From positions 107,263-171,262 of the forward strand of contig NZ_KB290718.1 in the NCBI RefSeq assembly GCF_000318095.2: a stretch of 64,000 nt of DNA, in the 5' to 3' direction. Source of the DNA: Alloprevotella sp. oral taxon 473 str. F0040 (GTDB taxonomy: Bacteria > Bacteroidota > Bacteroidia > Bacteroidales > Bacteroidaceae). A model generated the notes under the pieces. It was not told where the DNA came from and did not search any database. It was given only the letters and a program-made list of their open reading frames with translations. Made by a program: the position numbers and the translations under genes. Shown here piece by piece: positions 8,563 through 17,588 of the stretch. Each line of letters begins with the position of its first letter. Position 1 is the stretch's first letter.

Positions 8563-10074
8563 CTATCCTTTTGCTATTCGTGCCTTCCGTGCTGCGACGA
8601 TACTTTCAAAGCACGCCTCAACATCAAAGCCACGTATTTGAGCATACACTTCTGCAAGGACACGCTGTTGTGAAGTATCCACTTCTAAGCGATCGAAGGC
8701 AGCGCATCCTAATTCGAGGGACACCTTGCCCAAGCGCATACGGTTGAGATCGATGAGTTCTATGGCGATGCCATAAATCTTTTGAGCATCCGCAGGAATA
8801 TTCACGATGTTGCCATCTTCATCAATTCTGTCCCAAAGGATGTTACCCCCTGAATAGTCTTTGTGCCAGAAGCCACCTTCGTGCATGCGTGCCGTAGTCT
8901 CTGCGATGGCGCAGAGAATTTTCGTTTCATCAGGTTGAGTACCATTGACGGCATCGCGAAAATCGTAGCGTAGCTTTGAGCTGCGCGAAACATAATAGCA
9001 ATAACCTATTTTGCAGAGCGAGCCAGTGTCGCAAAAACCGAGAGGTTCGGGAGAACCGACACCAAGATTGCGAAGCTGCATAGCATATTCGTAGGAGCGT
9101 TGCGCCTTACTCTTGCGCCACCAGCGATAGACCACACGGTTGAACGAGATTGGAAGCGTGAATTGTTTCACCACCACCGAGTCTTCTCCGAGTTCGTACT
9201 GTCGAATGGCGTTGCGATTTTTGAAAATTTCGCGACCATCTTGGGCAAATCTCCAAGGAAGTTGCTTAACGAAGCGTTTCACCGCGGCAGACGACCTAGG
9301 AGCGGTGACTACTTTGCGATAGCGCAACGGGCGAGTGAGAAAGTTAATCCAGCGCGACCATGAGCGCATCCTGCGCAACGGCCCTCCAAGTTGTTCTTCA
9401 AAGAAAGCTCGGTGTCGCTCATTGAGCACAGCAGTGACGTGTGCTTTGAGTTTGCGATCTCTGATGCGTTTCGACTGTTTGCGCACGCGGTAATAACAGC
9501 CCACTTCGGGCAGTCGCACCACCTCACCGCCATCTTTGAGCAGAGAAATCCAGAAATCCCAATCTTCGCGCGCAATGATTTTTTCACAATAGCCTCCTAC
9601 GCGGTCAAAGTCTGCACGCCGAAATAGCGCACAAGTGTCGATATGGTTGCGACGAGCCAGCAATGAGCGTGAAAACTCGGGAAGTCGCCACGGTCCTTGC
9701 TTATCTCCGATAAACTCCATCGAAGGGCACACCACTTTTACGTTAGGTTGCGCCTCTAAGATGGTCACTGCCTGCGCAATGAAATCAGGAGCCAGCAGAT
9801 TGTCGGCATCTACGGGGAGAATGTAGCGACCTTGTGAAGCTGCCACAGCATTGTTACGAGCGCGGCAAGGACCAGCATTGGCTTGATGCAAGAGTTTCAC
9901 GCGCGAATCTTGCTGAGCAATTTTTGCCACTATCGCAGGAGAGGTATCAGAAGAACCATCATCCACTACGATGACTTCTAGGTTGCGATAGGTCGAAGCT
10001 AGCACACTCCGTAAAGTGTCGCCCACAAACTCTTCCATATTATAGAGCGGCACCACCACCGACACCAAAGGCAT
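8563..10074 (-). CDS. GT2 glycosyltransferase fused to a WaaP/KdkA-type LPS (Kdo) kinase
   Basis: 503 aa from the ATG at 10074; an in-frame ATG at 10113 would give 516 aa and overlap the upstream gene by 28 nt. Residues 1-230 are a GT-A family 2 domain: PLVSVVVPLYN, VVDDGSSD, the PVDADN DXD motif and REDWDFW with the likely catalytic base. About residue 265 to the end is a complete small kinase fold of the LPS kinase group. It shows VVVK (ATP lysine), SYEYA (helix C Glu), HKDYSGGNIL (catalytic loop) and ELIDLNR (metal-binding Asp). One protein could thus add a core sugar and phosphorylate Kdo or a core sugar on LOS. Bacteroidales lipid A usually carries a single phosphorylated Kdo, so a Kdo kinase role is a reasonable inference. 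Confidence 0.82.
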   Translation of the reverse strand: MPLVSVVVPLYNMEEFVGDTLRSVLASTYRNLEVIVVDDGSSDTSPAIVAKIAQQDSRVKLLHQANAGPCRARNNAVAASQGRYILPVDADNLLAPDFIAQAVTILEAQPNVKVVCPSMEFIGDKQGPWRLPEFSRSLLARRNHIDTCALFRRADFDRVGGYCEKIIAREDWDFWISLLKDGGEVVRLPEVGCYYRVRKQSKRIRDRKLKAHVTAVLNERHRAFFEEQLGGPLRRMRSWSRWINFLTRPLRYRKVVTAPRSSAAVKRFVKQLPWRFAQDGREIFKNRNAIRQYELGEDSVVVKQFTLPISFNRVVYRWWRKSKAQRSYEYAMQLRNLGVGSPEPLGFCDTGSLCKIGYCYYVSRSSKLRYDFRDAVNGTQPDETKILCAIAETTARMHEGGFWHKDYSGGNILWDRIDEDGNIVNIPADAQKIYGIAIELIDLNRMRLGKVSLELGCAAFDRLEVDTSQQRVLAEVYAQIRGFDVEACFESIVAARKARIAKG

Positions 10075-10085
10075 GGCTGTTGCGC

Positions 10086-10799
10086 TTAAATTTTGTCGAA
10101 TCCCTTCGTCCATTTAATCCAGTAGTATTTGAGTGGATTCTTATATTTCAGTTGCTTCCACGGACGACTACCGTGAGGGCGATGCAAAACAGTGAGGTTG
10201 CAGAAGAGATAATTGTGGAGTTTAGCCGCCAAACTCTCGTGCGAAATCGTCACATCAAACCAGTTTTTTGTGTCATCCAATTGCTGGAAATCAAAGGCTG
10301 CCAACAGTCTCGGTGTGAGCAATGAACAGCAAAACGAGCAGTGCTTGCGAGAGTCCACCACCCCATTCCAACCTTTAGCATAAAGATAGGGATAATTCAC
10401 CTGTTCCGCTTCATCTACCGTCACGGCAGCTGCGATGCCACAATCCTCTCGTGCCAAAGCTCCATCTGCCAAACCTTGCAAGGTGTCGCGCTTCACCGTG
10501 ACGTCGCTCTCCACGATGAGCAAACCCGCATCGGAAGCCAAACATTCCTGTTGGCAACGTCGCAAGACAAAAAGATAGTTGGGAGAGGGATGATCCGTCA
10601 AATCCGACAAATCCACCACCTTCACGCCCATCTTCTCGGCCTCAGCATGGAGGCGCGCGGTATTCTCAGGCGTGGAGTTATCATTGTAGATGGTATAGGT
10701 ATGCGGAATCGTCAAAGCACTATCTAGCACAGCACGCATGGTTTCGAGCGTGCTATCGATGCTATCTTTGACAGGAGTGATGATATGCAGACACTTCAT
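10086..10799 (-). CDS. Glycosyltransferase family 2-like protein
   Basis: 237 aa. The N-terminus MKCLHIITPVKDSIDST followed by YTIYNDNSTPEN matches the nucleotide-binding start of GT2 proteins, and LLIVESDVTVKRD sits where the DXD motif belongs. It is somewhat short for a GT2 and has no membrane segments. It is the first gene of the minus-strand glycan run that carries on into the GT2-kinase gene (end-to-start gap 11 nt, or an overlap if the longer start is used). Family assignment is fair; the sugar is unknown. Confidence 0.7.
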   Translation of the reverse strand: MKCLHIITPVKDSIDSTLETMRAVLDSALTIPHTYTIYNDNSTPENTARLHAEAEKMGVKVVDLSDLTDHPSPNYLFVLRRCQQECLASDAGLLIVESDVTVKRDTLQGLADGALAREDCGIAAAVTVDEAEQVNYPYLYAKGWNGVVDSRKHCSFCCSLLTPRLLAAFDFQQLDDTKNWFDVTISHESLAAKLHNYLFCNLTVLHRPHGSRPWKQLKYKNPLKYYWIKWTKGFDKI

Positions 10800-10820
10800 A
10801 GTGAAATCGTCGTATTATTT

Positions 10821-11016
10821 AACCCAAATCGGTCATTAGATCCTGAACATATTTTATTAGATTGTTGAGCAGATTGTTTACCGTGAGTTCGAAGGCGTAG
10901 CGGGCTACGGCGAGAACGAACGAAAAACATGATGCCAACAAGAAAATCAAAGATGACAGGAAGTTATCTTTTCAATCACGAGTCGTACTATAACGGTCTA
11001 TTGACCAATTAGGGTT
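10821..11016. repeat. Possible MITE-like element with imperfect terminal inverted repeats
   Basis: The left end (10821-10843) and the reverse complement of the right end (10994-11016) match at about 18 of 23 positions, sharing AACCC, GGTCA and TAGA blocks. Inside, near 10887-10921, is a smaller palindrome (GTTCG ... CGAAC around CGTAGC/GCTACG). The right end covers the stop codon of the phosphoesterase gene. No coding potential is seen. It could be a miniature transposable element or a chance pairing. Confidence 0.35.
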
Positions 11017-12370
11017 TAAGTCCCTTCTGCGCCTTATACTCACGAATGCGTTCGGCAAAGGCAGCATCTTTCTTATTGCCTGGCTGCGGGGTAAAATCTA
11101 ATATCTCAGGGATGCCTTTTGCTCGGTCTATGATGGTGGGATTATCGTGGAATCCTTTGACCACATCCACGCGATCATACAGCTTCCCGGTGCGTGCATC
11201 ATAAGCATTCATCGAGAGCGTGTCGCCATGCACAGCGATATGCTGATAGATCTGCCGTCCGGTGCCATAACGGTCGAAGCGTTCATCAAAATGTATCCGA
11301 TAAAACTTCGGAGAACAATGACTCACCGTATAAACTGGAGGCACGCGCTTTCCGTCTTCCCATTGTGTCATGCGAGCATAGGCATGTTCATGACCTTGCA
11401 GCACAAGGTCTACATTGGCATTGAGGAGATCGGCAAACGCCCAGCGTTGGAACAAATTGTTTGATTTAGATTTCGCAGAATAGATAGGATGATGTAGCAC
11501 GACCACTTTCCAGCGCGCAGTGCTTTCTCCCAACTGCTGCTTCAGCCAGCGCGCTTGTTGTGCTAAAAATGGCCATTCGCGGTTGGAATCTAGCAAAAAC
11601 AATTGCACATCTCCATAGCGCAGCGTATAGACTTGGTTCTCCCCCACCATTGATTTGAGGAAATAAGAGAAAACCAGTGAGAAACGTCGCTCCAACTTGC
11701 GAATAGGATACTTCAAATACTCATGATTTCCTGTCACACACAGCACAGGGAGCGATTGCGCTATGCCGTCTATACTACGGAAACTTTCTGCCCAATAAGC
11801 ATCGGTGGGACGTTCTGCTAAATCTCCTCCAAAAACCACGAAGTCCGAAGAATAATGTTGCAGACAAGCCTCACGAATGTAGCGGTTGGTCACCCCATTG
11901 ATGCTATCTTGAATATCACCAAAGAAGAGAAACGACACGTCTTTCTTTACTTCAGGATTGCTCACTGAAAACTCATACCATGGTGAAGCCTTACCATTGG
12001 TCACAGCTCGGTAGTAATAGCATCGCCCGTCTTGCAACTGTGTCAAGCGCGCCACATAATAGGCCGCCTTTCCACTGCGCGATTCAAAGACCTCTCCATC
12101 TGCTTTCACACAAATGGGTTGATCTCCCCCTTCGGGCAAGAGTTCCAGATGCGATTTGTGCACTACGGTGTCGCACATCCAACTCACGTTGCGCGACATT
12201 TCTCCGTCGTTGCCGAAGGTGAGCAACACACGCGTAGGGGCTGCTTTCGGCACATAGGGAGCTTCGGGAGGATTGCCAAACCAAACTTCCCAGCGTACAA
12301 TGGTGAGAATGGTGAGTCCCACCAAGAGGGCAGCTAAACTACCTAGTGATATTTTCTTTTTTAATGTCAT
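11009..12370 (-). CDS. Membrane-anchored metallophosphoesterase (purple acid phosphatase-like)
   Basis: 453 aa. An N-terminal hydrophobic segment (about 9-26) anchors or exports the protein. Next comes a beta-sandwich region (about 45-140) like the N-terminal domain of purple acid phosphatases. The calcineurin-type phosphoesterase domain follows with GDIQD (151), GGDLAE (181), GNHEY (214), HHP (293) and GHEHAY (326). The first motif has Gln where many members have His, as in the purple acid phosphatase branch. It probably removes phosphate groups in the periplasm; the substrate is unknown. It lies on the same strand between the LTA-synthase-like gene and the glycan operon, so envelope phosphate metabolism is a fair guess. 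Confidence 0.82.
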   Translation of the reverse strand: MTLKKKISLGSLAALLVGLTILTIVRWEVWFGNPPEAPYVPKAAPTRVLLTFGNDGEMSRNVSWMCDTVVHKSHLELLPEGGDQPICVKADGEVFESRSGKAAYYVARLTQLQDGRCYYYRAVTNGKASPWYEFSVSNPEVKKDVSFLFFGDIQDSINGVTNRYIREACLQHYSSDFVVFGGDLAERPTDAYWAESFRSIDGIAQSLPVLCVTGNHEYLKYPIRKLERRFSLVFSYFLKSMVGENQVYTLRYGDVQLFLLDSNREWPFLAQQARWLKQQLGESTARWKVVVLHHPIYSAKSKSNNLFQRWAFADLLNANVDLVLQGHEHAYARMTQWEDGKRVPPVYTVSHCSPKFYRIHFDERFDRYGTGRQIYQHIAVHGDTLSMNAYDARTGKLYDRVDVVKGFHDNPTIIDRAKGIPEILDFTPQPGNKKDAAFAERIREYKAQKGLKP

Positions 12371-12439
12371 TTATCGAGACTATATAGCGCATTTCCTTAA
12401 CAGAAAAGCTGCATTTTAGCACCACTACTATTACATGAT

Positions 12440-12473
12440 GCTCCTCTTTCGACAACGAGAGAGGGGCTTTTTT
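12440..12473 (+). terminator. Terminator-like hairpin facing the plus strand
   Basis: 12-bp stem (12440-12451 with 12456-12467, a few G-T pairs), 4-nt loop, then six T's on the plus strand. It lies immediately past the stop of the minus-strand sulfatase-fold gene. For that gene the hairpin is present but the T-run is not on its side. Confidence 0.45.
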
Positions 12474-14445
12474 ATTGCTTTGGGAGGGTCACTTGGTCGC
12501 TAATCATACGCGACATATACGACTGAATAATAGCTTTCAGCTTACGCTCCATCCCTCCTTGTCGAGGAGACTTGCCGACCAGATTGTGTTGCAGCATCAC
12601 ATCATGCTTGTAGTCGTAAAGACCCGTCACTTTCTGGCCATCAAAGAGGAGCACTTCATCGCCTTGCACGAAGATATACACCCCATTGAGGTAAGCCACC
12701 TCATAATTATCTGTTGCCGCTATCTGTGTCAAGTCATTACCAAAAGCGATGTAGGGGCGTGGATACCGCAGATAGCCCAAAATCGTGGGCATAATATCAA
12801 TTTGTTTCGCAATACCTGGGTGGCGACCTGCCGGCATCTTTCCTGAAGGATCAAAGAAGATAATCGGCACTCGGAAAAGCCCAACAGGAGTACTGTATTC
12901 TGCATGACTAGAAAGACTAGTGTGATCGGCCGTCAGCACGAAGATCGTATTCTTATACCAAGGCATTGTGCGCGCTTTGGCGAAAAACTTGCGCAAAGCC
13001 ATGTCGCTATACTTCACACAGCGGTGAAGCACAGTCGGTCCTTCATCTGGGAACTGGTTTTCATATTGCTCAGGCACTTTGAAGGGGGCATGTGAAGAAG
13101 CGGTGAACACGGCGGTCATGAAAGGCTCGCGCATCTCATTCATCTTCGTAGCATAGTATTGCAAGAAGGGTTCGTCCCAAATTGCCCAAGTACCATCGAA
13201 ATCTTCATCGCCTCGGAACCGCTTGTCTTCATTAAACTCTGTGCGACCGAAATAGTCTTTGAAACCTGTGGACTTAGCAAAGGCCTGAAAGCCCATCGAC
13301 CCATTAGCAGCTCCGTGAAAGAAGGCAGTGTAGTAATTTTCTTTTTTGAGTTCACCTGCCAGCCCACTCAGATGATTGAGCGAAGCAGGCGTTAGGAAGA
13401 AAGGCTCTACAAACATCGGGATGCTCGAAAGCACTGAGGGCATCCCATCAATACTTTTGCGACCATTGGCAAACGACTGCTCATAAGTAGTACTCACAGC
13501 AATGAGAGAATCCAGGAAAGGCGTTGCCCCTTTATACTTTCCACCATCCAGTTGAGGGTTAAGTGCTCCCACAAATTCTTGTCCGAAACTCTCCAAAATG
13601 AGCACCACCACGTTTTTGCGCTGCATCTCACCTTGATCTTTTCTAGGCGTATGGAGTGGAGAATAGAGCGCATCCAATTCTTGAGAAGAGAAGTATTTAG
13701 GATCCTCAAATGATTTCTTATTGATGGTGCGGATGATGGAGAAAGGCGTATTAAGGACTAAGGCTGCCTCAGCTGGCTGATTGACATACTGATTGGCATT
13801 GCTCAAGGTGATGGGGCGCACCGCGGTGGTGAATCCTCCGCGCATCCCTGCCACACAAAGGGGCACAAAGACACCCAACGAAAGCACCTGCACCACATAA
13901 TACTTCCAGCGTGGGCGCAACTGCGGGCGATAGGCACGTGGCTCTATATATAAAATCCACAAGAGTGCGATGAGAGCTATCCCCAGCAAAACAATGAAGG
14001 GATGATGCACCACTTCCTTTCCGATAATTGAAAGGATATTGCCTTCGTGACTAAACTCTTGAAACACACTAGCCGTGGTGCGACGACTAGTGTAGCGGAA
14101 GTACACCACGTCTACTAAGTTTAGCGATAGACACAAACTATTCGTCACGACAAACACCCACTTTGCCACACGCTTCCAAGGTTTCCGCTCCTTATAGTGA
14201 AGAGGCAAGAGCATGAGGAGTGCGTAGAGCGCATTTGTGTAAAGTATAGCAGAAGTGTCGAAAAAGAGGGAACCAGTGATCAACTGGTTTAGCTCCAACT
14301 TATCAAAACCTGCTGCATAGTTCTCCCAATTGCTCCAAAGAAACACCAAACGGCACACCATGTACCACACATAAATCATCAACATGTTGCATACAAAAGC
14401 AAGAGGAGACGAGTATATTCCTTTTCTTAGTTTTATCTGTTTCAT
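12472..14445 (-). CDS. LTA synthase-like membrane sulfatase-fold transferase
   Basis: 657 aa from the ATG at 14445; the frame stays open upstream but that part looks non-coding. About five N-terminal membrane helices (residues 15-215) are followed by a periplasmic alkaline-phosphatase/sulfatase fold. It shows VVVLILESFG (metal Glu), NGRKSIDGMPS (nucleophile position, Ser rather than the Thr of LtaS), FFHGAANGSMG and TADHTS (metal Asp-His). In Gram-negative bacteria such proteins move phosphoglycerol, phosphoethanolamine or similar groups from phospholipid heads onto glycans. Its neighbours (phosphatase, LOS glycosyltransferases) suggest decoration of a surface glycan. The exact group transferred is not known. 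Confidence 0.85.
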   Translation of the reverse strand: MKQIKLRKGIYSSPLAFVCNMLMIYVWYMVCRLVFLWSNWENYAAGFDKLELNQLITGSLFFDTSAILYTNALYALLMLLPLHYKERKPWKRVAKWVFVVTNSLCLSLNLVDVVYFRYTSRRTTASVFQEFSHEGNILSIIGKEVVHHPFIVLLGIALIALLWILYIEPRAYRPQLRPRWKYYVVQVLSLGVFVPLCVAGMRGGFTTAVRPITLSNANQYVNQPAEAALVLNTPFSIIRTINKKSFEDPKYFSSQELDALYSPLHTPRKDQGEMQRKNVVVLILESFGQEFVGALNPQLDGGKYKGATPFLDSLIAVSTTYEQSFANGRKSIDGMPSVLSSIPMFVEPFFLTPASLNHLSGLAGELKKENYYTAFFHGAANGSMGFQAFAKSTGFKDYFGRTEFNEDKRFRGDEDFDGTWAIWDEPFLQYYATKMNEMREPFMTAVFTASSHAPFKVPEQYENQFPDEGPTVLHRCVKYSDMALRKFFAKARTMPWYKNTIFVLTADHTSLSSHAEYSTPVGLFRVPIIFFDPSGKMPAGRHPGIAKQIDIMPTILGYLRYPRPYIAFGNDLTQIAATDNYEVAYLNGVYIFVQGDEVLLFDGQKVTGLYDYKHDVMLQHNLVGKSPRQGGMERKLKAIIQSYMSRMISDQVTLPKQ

Positions 14446-14792
14446 ATCCACATCAGGATTTTGGGACCCACTACTGTGCCATAAGCATTTTCTCATTGAG
14501 CTGCGCTCTTTGTGACACTGTCCGCTCATCGCGACTGAAGTCCACCATTCACAGCCATCACCCCGCTCATATTTACACAAGGCACAGACCACAGCAAACG
14601 GTACATCTTTCCAACTTGCGAAGATAAACAAAATTTACGAGTTATAGGAGATTAGGGAAGTAAAAACGCTTACGAAGGCATACACCAATCCTAATTTTGT
14701 CACAAATCCTCATCGATTATCAGTCTCTACCACAACGAAAAGGAGCAGCCTATCTGGCTGCTCCCGATTATATTTAATCAAAAGAATAAAGT
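14446..14792. other. Intergenic region between two minus-strand genes
   Basis: 347 nt. It contains the terminator of the 929-aa gene (14742-14764) and presumably the promoter of the sulfatase-fold gene, for which no clear consensus is seen. Nothing else is recognisable. Confidence 0.5.
14742..14764 (-). terminator. Terminator of the secreted two-gene operon
   Basis: Perfect 9-bp stem (14742-14750 with 14756-14764), 5-nt loop, followed on the minus strand by TTTTCGTT. It lies about 30 nt after the stop of the 929-aa gene. Confidence 0.7.
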
Positions 14793-17582
14793 CTACAACT
14801 TAGTGGTGATGTGACGATTGGTACGGAGGACCACTGCTCTTCTAAGCCCAAAACGCAAATCTAGCATGCTGCCTGCGCCGACATTCAATTCCAACACACC
14901 ATCTGGAGTGCCATCACTACCAGTATTTTGGTAATACTCACCAACAAAATTCCATCTCTGGATGGGGGTAGATGATGTTACTGGTGCTTCAGAAGTAGTC
15001 AAAATAAGACGATACTTCGAGTTAGCACTCAATCCGGGAATGGCAAATTTACCATTAGCCCCTACAGGCGTACGTGTACCCACATGCTGATAGCTTCCAT
15101 TCTTAAGCATCAGCACATGGATATAAAGTTGCTGTCCATCTGCTGAGCCAATCGGATTACCATTCACAGCACCATCCGAAAGACCATTTTGGTCATCAAA
15201 CACCGTACCTTCGAGGGAAATATTACCAATATTGGTTCCACAAAGGTGTGCATTCAGCGCATAATTCACTATACGAGTCACACAAGTACCCCACTGAATT
15301 TTACACTGATACTCTCCGTTGTCGGCTTCTGTGAAGTTATCAAAATCCACATAACGAAGAGTAGATAATGTTTGACCATTCTTAGTCCATAGATAGGTGG
15401 CTCCCTGATAATAAGGCATGGCCAGTCTGTAGGAGCTATTCAAACATGGATGTGCCTGGTCATCACTCAGCGCAGGCGTAATAGGACTAATGGTCACCGT
15501 CTGATTCTTAAAGTTACCACAGCTACCCAAACGCACCTCATAGGTGGCAATATCTAGGTTAGGAATCTCCACATAGTTAGCATAAGGAAGTTCTATCCAT
15601 GTTTGACTTCCTACCTTTCGATAAGATAATTGAGCATCATCGGTAGCTGCAAGCTGCATGTAGAGTGTACCCTTCCGTTGACCCCCTGCTTGTGTATTCT
15701 CACACACCACACCTATGAGACTCTTAAACTGAGCTCCTGTTTGACCATCCGTAATCACCAAGGGACGTTCGTTATACACATAGTATGGCTTTTGATCACC
15801 ACACCATGGATAGATGACCATACGCGTATTGTAAGTACCGGGAGGAATATTAGCGAAAGAACCATTGGTACTCGTTTTTATCTCTCCATTCTCACGGATT
15901 GGTCTGAATCTTTCATCTAGCAGTTCAACTGTTGTAGAGAAGCCACCATTATAGGTAGGAACACTCTGAATACTACCACCTCCTACACACTTCGAGGTTG
16001 CCGTAGAAACAAGCGACTGACGAAGCACTTCATCTGGTTTAAATTCATATTCCAGTACCCTGGTTCCTCCGCAACTAGTAAATTGAATCTTATATTTACC
16101 AGGCTTTATATTGTACCAACGATGTGTCCAGTTCTTATAAAGGGCTTTCACTCCCACATTACTTGGACCTTCAATGATTTTAGCCTCCATATGTTCTTGG
16201 TCAGGAATATATCCACCAATCTCAACAGCTACGTCTACTGTTCCGGTTACCCGAGTAAAAAGGTCCTGTCCATCACATCTATTCAACGCATAATCGACAT
16301 AGACGATTCTAAAATTAGGGTCTCCTTTAACATTGTAAATCATTCGTGGTTGAGGGGCTACGCCTCCGCAATCATTCTTTATCTCTACTTTATAGTCCCC
16401 AAAAGGCAGAACCTTAGATTTAAACAATGCTTCATCGTCGTTCGTTATAGGAATAACTTGTCTAGGAGAGGTCTCTCCTACTTTAGTAATGTAGACTTTA
16501 GCAGGGTAACCTAAGAAAAGCATACCCGTATTCGCAATGACCATACCTCCTCCTGAGCCTTCACATCCCGAAGATATTGCTTTAGGCCAAAAAATGGGTT
16601 CAGTTTTCATGTCAAATGGGCCTTTGTATTCCTGCCCACATGGAGTGGTAATCTTCGCCCAATACTTATGCGAAGGGGCTATTTTGAAAAGATAGTCCTG
16701 AGTAGCTTTGCTAGCATTCTCTCTGTGGTGTCCATCTTTTAAGATACCACTCATCAGTACTTGCCCATGCTCATCATTCTCTCTCAACTCAATCTTTACA
16801 CCACCAAGTCTTGTATACTCACCAAAGTCTACACGACCATTCGTTTCGGGATTAAACAATCCAATATTAAAAAGTTCAGCCTTACCGTCATGCTGACATG
16901 TACGGTTGTTTCTAGGATAGTTCTGCACCTTGACACGCGCCAATGTAGGCTGCACATCCATGGTGACCGTCTTCGTTGCTCCACACTTATCCTTAATACG
17001 GACTTGATACTTACCAAAATCAGGAGCAGTAAATTGAGGATTTGAAGAATACTTTGAAGGATCATCCGCAAAATTCGGATTATCATCCTTCACAAAGCAA
17101 TAGGTATAAGGAGCAGTACCTCCCACAATGGAATTACGATCCACCTTAATGATGGCCCCAGGCTTAAAACTTCCGCACAAGCCTTCAAGACTTACATTTA
17201 CCTTGCTGATAGAAGCATAATGATTGGCCACGGTTACCGATTTAGAAGCATAGATTAAGCCATGGTTATTAGCATCTACCACATTCACTTTAAAATCACC
17301 AGCAGGCACATTGGTAAACTTATTACTTGCTTGGTAATTGACCTGTGTTTGCCCTGTCCCCCACAACAACTGATAACCCAATGGCTTATTCTGCGGATTA
17401 GCAACGGTCACAGTGATTGTTCCGTTTGCCTGACATTGTGTTTGTGGCGTACTTGTCGCATTAGTGATAGTCACACCACCTCCTTGCCCTGACATCCATA
17501 AGGCACAGGAGAATAGGAAGATTACGCAGAGGAGACGTTGCACGTTTCCCCAGCGAACCTGGGTATTAATTAAAGACATCAT
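14793..17582 (-). CDS. Large secreted multi-domain adhesin-like protein of unknown function
   Basis: 929 aa with a clear signal peptide (hydrophobic LLCVIFLFSCALWMSG, residues 17-32). The mature part is a chain of beta-sandwich-like repeats of about 90-110 residues, each with a Cys pair and a PAGDFKVNVVDANN- or PPGTYNTRM-type strand, like SprB/Ig-like repeats of Bacteroidota surface proteins. At about 735-785 an Ig-like domain is visible (YLWTKNGQTL ... DNGEYQCKI). A C-terminal prealbumin/SpaA-like region follows (ISLEGTVFDDQNGLSDG ... GKFAIPGLSANSKYRLIL). I see no convincing T9SS sorting domain at the C-terminus. The gene starts 6 nt after the 192-aa secreted protein gene. A role in adhesion or a surface structure is inferred. 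Confidence 0.75.
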   Translation of the reverse strand: MMSLINTQVRWGNVQRLLCVIFLFSCALWMSGQGGGVTITNATSTPQTQCQANGTITVTVANPQNKPLGYQLLWGTGQTQVNYQASNKFTNVPAGDFKVNVVDANNHGLIYASKSVTVANHYASISKVNVSLEGLCGSFKPGAIIKVDRNSIVGGTAPYTYCFVKDDNPNFADDPSKYSSNPQFTAPDFGKYQVRIKDKCGATKTVTMDVQPTLARVKVQNYPRNNRTCQHDGKAELFNIGLFNPETNGRVDFGEYTRLGGVKIELRENDEHGQVLMSGILKDGHHRENASKATQDYLFKIAPSHKYWAKITTPCGQEYKGPFDMKTEPIFWPKAISSGCEGSGGGMVIANTGMLFLGYPAKVYITKVGETSPRQVIPITNDDEALFKSKVLPFGDYKVEIKNDCGGVAPQPRMIYNVKGDPNFRIVYVDYALNRCDGQDLFTRVTGTVDVAVEIGGYIPDQEHMEAKIIEGPSNVGVKALYKNWTHRWYNIKPGKYKIQFTSCGGTRVLEYEFKPDEVLRQSLVSTATSKCVGGGSIQSVPTYNGGFSTTVELLDERFRPIRENGEIKTSTNGSFANIPPGTYNTRMVIYPWCGDQKPYYVYNERPLVITDGQTGAQFKSLIGVVCENTQAGGQRKGTLYMQLAATDDAQLSYRKVGSQTWIELPYANYVEIPNLDIATYEVRLGSCGNFKNQTVTISPITPALSDDQAHPCLNSSYRLAMPYYQGATYLWTKNGQTLSTLRYVDFDNFTEADNGEYQCKIQWGTCVTRIVNYALNAHLCGTNIGNISLEGTVFDDQNGLSDGAVNGNPIGSADGQQLYIHVLMLKNGSYQHVGTRTPVGANGKFAIPGLSANSKYRLILTTSEAPVTSSTPIQRWNFVGEYYQNTGSDGTPDGVLELNVGAGSMLDLRFGLRRAVVLRTNRHITTKL

Positions 17583-17588
17583 GGAGGA

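Noticed and set aside
7937-8641. 234-codon open frame on the plus strand
   Set aside because: Antisense to the GT11 gene, which keeps its family motifs in both pieces; the mirror frame matches nothing.
12472-14631. 719-codon version of the LTA-synthase-like protein
   Set aside because: The first 62 codons are rich in Cys/Trp and look untranslated; the ATG at 14445 precedes the first membrane helix properly.
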